Below are positions 58,449 to 64,000 of a DNA stretch of 64,000 nt, in pieces (positions within the stretch are counted from its first letter, which is position 1; every line of letters starts with the position of its first letter). Source of the stretch: Serpula lacrymans var. lacrymans S7.9 (taxonomy: Eukaryota; Basidiomycota; Agaricomycetes; Boletales; Serpulaceae); contig NW_006763298.1 of assembly GCF_000218685.1 (NCBI RefSeq), forward strand, positions 1,646,869 to 1,710,868, written 5' to 3'. A model generated the notes under the pieces. The model had not been told where the DNA came from, did not search any database, and saw only the letters and a program-made list of their open reading frames with translations. Made by a program: the position numbers and the translations under genes.

Positions 58449-61400
58449 AGAGGCCAGCGGTACCACATCGACCGACTGAGCCTAAAGACGTTTCGAATCA
58501 ATTTTTTCCTTTGACTGTAGATACATATGACTCAGAATTGTTACGCTGCAGCTTTAGCGCGGATGACAATAAAACTATTTTTACTCAGACAAAGAAAGAA
58601 ATCCGAAACGAAAAAGATGCAACTAGAGTAAAAGCGGCGCAGAGTGATAAGACATCCGCAGTTTCGACGGCGGGCGAATCACTAAAAAGCGCAGCATTTA
58701 CGATAGAACCTAAGATTCCTACACCCGATGCGGCGAGCTCTACGGAGAAAAACGCAGCAGAGACTGTAGAAGAGAGGTCAGGAGCCCCTCTAAAAAAACC
58801 TAGAACGGAGGTCTGGACCCCAGAATGGGTAGTAGACAGGCTAAGAGACCAAAAGGAAGAAAGATCCATTGGGATTCTGAGTGCCTGGACACATAAAAAG
58901 AGAGCAAGAGAAGTAACCCGGGAAACAATAAAAGAAATCAACCGGTTACCAAAAGTAGAAGCTATACAAGCGATCATAGAAATTGCCTCCCCAAAAAAGT
59001 ACATTAGGGGCACCCAAGGCAATCAAATGAACGTAAAATGTAAGCTTACTACATTAGATACTCTCCAATCAGAAACAGTCGAAGCACTATTGGACAGTGG
59101 ATGTATGGGGAGTTGCATTGACTCCCAATTTGTGAAAGACAAAAGATATGAGACAAGGAAGATACCGAGACCTATTCCAGTCTATAATGCAGATGGAACT
59201 CTTAATAAAAACGGAGCCATCAATGAATTTGTAATACTGCTCATGGAAATCGACGGACACGTCGAGAAGATATATCTTGCCGTAACCAATCTAGGTAACG
59301 GAAAAATGTTTCTAGGACATGAATGGTTGAACAAACATAATCCTAAAATAGACTGGAAAGAATCAAAGTTGACCTTTGAAAGATGTCCTGAAGAATGCAG
59401 ACCGAGAATCCGAGTCTCTGATCCAGAGGAGGATCCGGAAATATTCTTTGAGGAACTAAGAGAAGACGAGAGGATGATACAGGTGAATCTCCATAATTCC
59501 GAAGATGCCACGATCGACGATCAATATTACCATATCAGAGCCCAAGGCACAATGGCACAGAAGCTAGCAGAAGCCGCAGGCAAAGATCAAAAAGAAGGAG
59601 GATTCGAAAAGATAGTGCCAAAACACCTTCATCAATACAAAGACGTATTTGATAAAAAGGAGTTTGACACGTTACCTGAAAGAAGGCAATGGGATCACGC
59701 AATCGAACTGATACCGGGAGATCACTCCCTAGATTGCAAGATCTATCCATTGGCAAGAGGAGAGCAAGAAGAGCTAGATGCGTTCCTAAAAGAGAATCTA
59801 GAATTGGGACGAATAAGACCATCAAAATCCCCATTCGCATCACCATTCTTCTTCATTAAAAAGAAAGACGGGAAGTTGAGACCAGTTCAAGATTATAGGA
59901 AGCTAAACAATATCACTATAAAAAATAGATATCCACTTCCGTTGATCGGGGAACTAGTAGACAAATTGAGTGGAGCAAAATACTTCACAAAGTTGGATGT
60001 AAGATGGGGATATAGCAATATACGAATGAGGGAAGGAGACGAGCATAAGGCGGCGTTTAGGACAAACCGGGGATTATTCGAACCATTAGTCATGTTCTTC
60101 GGACTGACAAATTCCCCCGCCACGTTCCAAATGATGATGAACACGCTTTTCAAAGAGTTGATAGATGAAGGATTAGTAATCATATATCTAGATGATATCA
60201 TGATATTCACAAAGGATATAGAAATGCACCGAGCAACGACGCGACGTGTGTTAGAAATCCTAAGAAAGAATCATCTCTATCTTAAACCAGAGAAATGCGA
60301 TTTCGAACAGACAGAAGTAGAATACCTGGGACTGATCATCTCAGAGAATGAAATTCGCATGGATCCGGTAAAAGTAGAAGGAATTAGCAAATGGCCAGAA
60401 TGCAAAAATAAAAAGGATATACAGGCATTCTTGGGATTTGTAAATTTCTATCGAAGATTCATAGAGGGCTTCGGGGAAGTAGCCAAACCATTGACCAAGT
60501 TAACGGGAAAAGAGGACTTCATTTGGGGAAATGAACAACAAGAAGCATTTAACACATTAAAACAACGTGTAGCTTCAGCCCCAGTGTTAGCTCTCCCAGT
60601 ACCACATGGCCAATACAAAGTAGAAGCAGACAGTAGTGACTTCGCTATGGGTGCTGTCTTATCACAAAGACAAAAGGATGACTGGAAGCCAATTGCATAC
60701 CTCTCCAAAGCGTTAAACCCCACAGAACGCAATTACGAGATCTATGACAAAGAACTTCTTGCCATCATGACGGCACTTAACGAATGGAGACATTACTTAA
60801 TAGACGCAGAAGAGGAATTTGAGATATGGACAGATCATCAAAATCTGCTGTATTTCAAAGAACCAAAGAAGTTGAACAGGAGACAGGCGCGGTGGATGAC
60901 GGAGTTGAGCCAGTATCATTTCACGATACATCATATGCCAGGAAGGAAGCATATAAAAGCAGATCTTCTCTCAAGGCGATCAGATCATAACAAAGGAGAA
61001 AACGACAACGAAGACGTCGTGCTACTGGATGAGAAACTATTTGTAAGAATGACTCTCTCCCCAGAACAAAGACAAAGGATCGCAGACAGTCAAGAGAAAG
61101 AATTGGAGATTTCAAAGTGGATTACAAAGAGAAAAGGAAATGTAGATGAGCTGATAAAAAAGATGAAAGGAAAGATAGAGAGGAGAGAGGATGGCTGGCT
61201 AGACGAAGACGGTTGCATAGTATTCAAAGGCAGGATCTATGTACCGAAAGATGCCGCATTAAGGGAAGAAATCATCCGACGAAACCACGACTCCGTCATT
61301 GCAGGTCATCCAGGAAGATATAAGACAAAAGAGCTAATCACTCAACAATACTGGTGGCCCTATATGGACAGAGATATCACGAGATACGTAGATGGATGCG

Positions 61401-62707
61401 AAGTCTGCCAAAGAACCAAGACAGACCATAAAAAGAAAGCAGCACCGCTCCATCCAAATGAAATCCCGGATAAACCGTGGCAGATCATATCGGTAGATCT
61501 GATCGGACCATTACCAGAATCAAATGGATATAACATGATAATGGTAATAGTAGATCGGTTCACAAAAATGATCAAGGTAATTCCCACGCAGATGGAAATC
61601 ACATCGGAAGGAGTGGCACGATTATTTAGAGATCATGTATTCAGAAACCACGGCATACCCGAAAAGATCATCTCAGATCGAGGACCGCAGTTCGTTTCAA
61701 AATTCATGAAAGATCTACATACGCTTCTTCAGATAAAAGCAAACCCATCAACGGCTTGGCACCCACAAACGGATGGACAAACGGAGAGGATCAATCAAGA
61801 GATAGAGCAGTATCTCAGAATCTTCGTAAACCATAAACAAGATGATTGGGCAGAATGGCTTACCCTAGCAGAATTCTCTTACAATAACAAACAACATTCT
61901 GCAACGGGATATAGCCCGTTCTACTTGAATCATGGACATCATCCGAGAACACAGGAAGTAGTGAAAGTGGGGGTGAAGAACGAAAATGCGGAAGATTTCG
62001 TAAAAAGAATGACAGAAACGAGAAAGAAAGCAGAAGAGTCGCTGCAAAAGGCAGCTGAACAGATGAAGAGGCAGTACGATAAGAAGAAAAGAGAAGCAGT
62101 GGAATATAGAGTAGGAGATAAGGTGTATGTGGAAGCAACAAATATCTCAACGGATCGACCAGCTAAGAAACTGGACGATAAGAGACATGGCCCGTTCGAG
62201 ATACTGGAAAAGATAGGCGAATCGGCCTATAAACTAGCATTACCACCGACATGGCAGCCCATTCATCCGGTCTTTAACGAGATAAAACTCACGCCGTACA
62301 AAGAACCACAGTTCCCTTCCCAACAGAAACCTAAACCGATACCGCCGGTAATAGTAGACGGACAAGAAGAATACGAAGTCGAAGAAGTTCTAGACTCACG
62401 ACTAAAACGAGGGAAATTAGAATACTTAGTACATTGGAAGAACTATCCAAAAGAGGAACGCATGTGGGAACCCGAACAACACCTAAACAACTCACCTGAC
62501 AAAGTAAAAACATTCCACGATAACAACCCCAGTGCACCCCGACGGATCCGATTTCAATTACATTTCCAACCCTTCAAAAATTTCACAATGACCAGAGTCC
62601 GAAAACAATTGTTTAATTGGGAAAACGGAAAGATGGACCCCTACTTTCAGGACGAAAGTCCTAAGGAGGGGGTAATGTCACGACTTGAACCAGAAGCGCT
62701 AGTCTGA
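58445..62707 (+). CDS. Gypsy Pol polyprotein, copy 2
   Basis: The frame is open from the gag stop to 62707 (1420 residues; no ATG near its start, so expression presumably follows a -1 frameshift). Positions below count from codon 58511: protease DSGC near 194, RT YLDDIMIF near 558, RNase H ADSSDFAMGAV near 706, integrase zinc region near 930-960, catalytic aspartates in SVDLIGPL and SDRGPQF and the glutamate in DGQTERINQE near 995, 1055 and 1091, chromodomain about 1285-1335. The last ten codons lie inside the 3' LTR. Compared with copy 1 it has DSGCMGSCID for DSGCTWSCID and ERMWEPEQ for ERTWEPEQ. All catalytic residues are present. Confidence 0.95.
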   Translation, partial: LKRPAVPHRPTEPKDVSNQFFPLTVDTYDSELLRCSFSADDNKTIFTQTKKEIRNEKDATRVKAAQSDKTSAVSTAGESLKSAAFTIEPKIPTPDAASSTEKNAAETVEERSGAPLKKPRTEVWTPEWVVDRLRDQKEERSIGILSAWTHKKRAREVTRETIKEINRLPKVEAIQAIIEIASPKKYIRGTQGNQMNVKCKLTTLDTLQSETVEALLDSGCMGSCIDSQFVKDKRYETRKIPRPIPVYNADGTLNKNGAINEFVILLMEIDGHVEKIYLAVTNLGNGKMFLGHEWLNKHNPKIDWKESKLTFERCPEECRPRIRVSDPEEDPEIFFEELREDERMIQVNLHNSEDATIDDQYYHIRAQGTMAQKLAEAAGKDQKEGGFEKIVPKHLHQYKDVFDKKEFDTLPERRQWDHAIELIPGDHSLDCKIYPLARGEQEELDAFLKENLELGRIRPSKSPFASPFFFIKKKDGKLRPVQDYRKLNNITIKNRYPLPLIGELVDKLSGAKYFTKLDVRWGYSNIRMREGDEHKAAFRTNRGLFEPLVMFFGLTNSPATFQMMMNTLFKELIDEGLVIIYLDDIMIFTKDIEMHRATTRRVLEILRKNHLYLKPEKCDFEQTEVEYLGLIISENEIRMDPVKVEGISKWPECKNKKDIQAFLGFVNFYRRFIEGFGEVAKPLTKLTGKEDFIWGNEQQEAFNTLKQRVASAPVLALPVPHGQYKVEADSSDFAMGAVLSQRQKDDWKPIAYLSKALNPTERNYEIYDKELLAIMTALNEWRHYLIDAEEEFEIWTDHQNLLYFKEPKKLNRRQARWMTELSQYHFTIHHMPGRKHIKADLLSRRSDHNKGENDNEDVVLLDEKLFVRMTLSPEQRQRIADSQEKELEISKWITKRKGNVDELIKKMKGKIERREDGWLDEDGCIVFKGRIYVPKDAALREEIIRRNHDSVIAGHPGRYKTKELITQQYWWPYMDRDITRYVDGCEVCQRTKTDHKKKAAPLHPNEIPDKPWQIISVDLIGPLPESNGYNMIMVIVDRFTKMIKVIPTQMEITSEGVARLFRDHVFRNHGIPEKIISDRGPQFVSKFMKDLHTLLQIKANPSTAWHPQTDGQTERINQEIEQYLRIFVNHKQDDWAEWLTLAEFSYNNKQHSATGYSPFYLNHGHHPRTQEVVKVGVKNENAEDFVKRMTETRKKAEESLQKAAEQMKRQYDKKKREAVEYRVGDKVYVEATNISTDRPAKKLDDKRHGPFEILEKIGESAYKLALPPTWQPIHPVFNEIKLTPYKEPQFPSQQKPKPIPPVIVDGQEEYEVEEVLDSRLKRGKLEYLVHWKNYPKEERMWEPEQHLNNSPDKVKTFHDNNPSAPRRIRFQLHFQPFKNFTMTRVRKQLFNWENGKMDPYFQDESPKEGVMSRLEPEALV

Positions 62708-63027
62708 GCGCTAGTTTCCTTTTTTCATTTTCTTTGATATCTGATCACATGACAGATAAGATATGTTAAGCTGCTGCTTTAGCGCGGATAACATAATATG
62801 TAGTTATATCAGATCACGTGGCCATCACGTGACCAAAGTCTAGAACCATTACAAAGAACATCAGTCAGCGCCTCATGGCTGACTTTCAGAAACATATATA
62901 TAGTAGACCACCATGTACATACTTTCCTCAGTTGTTGATTAATTCTCAATCGCTATTTGTAACGCTACTTGTTTGATTTGAGCCTTCATCCCTCCGTTAA
63001 CTCGGTATAGGGGATAAGGGTTTTACA
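62676..63027 (+). repeat. 3' LTR of copy 2 (352-bp variant)
   Basis: Lacks the 34-bp duplication of the 5' LTR of the same element. Preceded by a purine tract (AAGGAGGGGGTAA) that serves as the polypurine primer. Confidence 0.94.
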
Positions 63028-64000
63028 GATGATTTATATCCATATTTGGGACATTCTTCTGGAACATTCCTTTGATGTATTGATGGGGAGGCTCCCACAG
63101 AGGCTCTCAAAGAGCATACAAAGAGGGTAACATTTTGGTGTATTATAGCAATGATCATAATAATATGGAGATACTCTCCACATATATTTATGTAAATCCT
63201 TGAAACAACAATTTGAGGACAAAAAATATATTGGGATTTTAGGGGGACCCTCTTCAGAGAGGGTGGTCTTTCAGATGGGTTATCGCTAACATAGAAACCC
63301 CATCTGTAAGACATGGGAGCCTCTTGAAAGTGCTGCCAAGGGTGGGCCAGATTCACAATTTTGGTTTTGAGCACAGAACCCTACAAAAATTACAATACAA
63401 TATGACAAGATGGTGTAAGAGAGAAAAGCACAGATAGTGTTTGGATTAGTTACCAGACATCATGCATTACCTAGCCCAAAGACGACTATACACCAACAAC
63501 ATACATCCGCATCATCATACTTTCATTTACATAGCTACATAGCTCAACTGTGTGTGTAGTGTATTTACTAAGACTGCAAGGTAGCATATATCAATCTTGC
63601 TTTGATTCTTGCCTATACTTGCATCCTCGACTTGCCGGGGCCAACAACATATATATTTGTATATTTTAGTAGTCTACCTACTGTGGAGCAATGTGTTTAA
63701 AGTGTTTTGCATGCAAGATAAAGCAAGTCATATATGACTTCTAATGGGCTTCAATCCCAGAATAGGGTCTAATCATCACCACAGTTGCATTTGAAGTGCA
63801 CCATATAGTGTAATTACTGCCAATTAGCAAGGCCTGAGTGGGGGATACCGCCTCCTGTTGGGTGCGGCCCTATATCCTCTTAACATAGCCCAGTCAAAAG
63901 ATGTCTGGGCACAATAAGAACACGAAGTCACAAACCTGCCGCTATTGGATGATTCTTTAGTGGGTAATGGTTCTGGCAGCGGATTGGTGCTTTCAGTTGG
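63028..64000. other. Palindrome end, repeat fragments and unassigned flank
   Basis: 63028-63120 equals 43603-43690, the distal end of the foldback repeat, and starts with the target bases GATGA. A diverged R3 copy lies near 63240-63355 (TCTTTCAGATGGG..., AACCCCATCTGTAAGAC). From 63360 to 64000 I see no gene, RNA or repeat. Confidence 0.55.

Larger units (their letters stand above)
56202..63027 (+). mobile_element. Ty3/gypsy chromodomain retrotransposon, copy 2 (apparently intact)
   Basis: 6826 bp: 5' LTR 56202-56587 (386 bp), PBS, leader ORFs, gag 57330-58448, pol in the -1 frame to 62707, 3' LTR 62676-63027 (352 bp). Both gag and pol are open, so this copy could be autonomous. Flanks GTCTC (left) and GATGA (right) do not match each other but match copy 1 crosswise. 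Confidence 0.96.

Overview
The window is nuclear DNA of a filamentous basidiomycete, most likely an Agaricomycete. The evidence is intron-dense genes (mostly 45-70 nt introns, some micro-exons), a DUF6533-type membrane protein, a mushroom-type ricin-B-like lectin, a MYND protein, P450 genes and Ty3/gypsy retrotransposons with a chromodomain. There are two assembly gaps (34109-34208 and 48980-49371). Exon models were derived by hand from splice signals and reading frame; where all exons are listed, the total is a multiple of three.

Region 1 (1-33 kb) is gene-rich. In order: a large membrane protein with a disordered tail (+), SUMO (-), a MYND-finger protein (-), an FHA-domain Ser/Thr kinase of the Chk2/Cds1 type in 13 exons (-), a P450 with two in-frame stops (-), a more decayed second P450 (-), a ricin-B-like lectin (+), a 497-aa protein of unknown function (-), a secreted GH30 endo-beta-1,6-glucanase (-), a DUF6533-type multi-pass membrane protein (+) and a 979-aa conserved protein with a low-complexity tail (+). 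About 4 kb upstream of the GH30 gene holds nothing I can identify.

Region 2 (33.6-64 kb) is a nested transposon island. Two copies of one chromodomain gypsy element face away from each other (34736-41948 on -, 56202-63027 on +). They differ in length by exactly one solo LTR plus its 5-bp target duplication (387 bp). The 14.2 kb between them holds a long palindrome, an apparently intact peroxisomal 3-ketoacyl-CoA thiolase gene with an AT-AC intron, pieces of an older gypsy element, two inverted copies of a 1.83-kb TG...CA repeat (called X here) carrying an identical ORF, and a fragment of another gypsy family.

The main finding is that target-site duplications and LTR length variants are exchanged between the two gypsy copies. 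This is what reciprocal recombination between inverted copies leaves behind: the thiolase-bearing segment has been inverted, or assembled inverted. The same crossed-TSD pattern recurs on a smaller scale inside the old gypsy element, between the two X units. The gypsy family itself has a self-priming primer-binding site, a candidate -1 frameshift at the gag stop, and a short leader ORF for a membrane peptide whose two copies differ mainly at synonymous sites.
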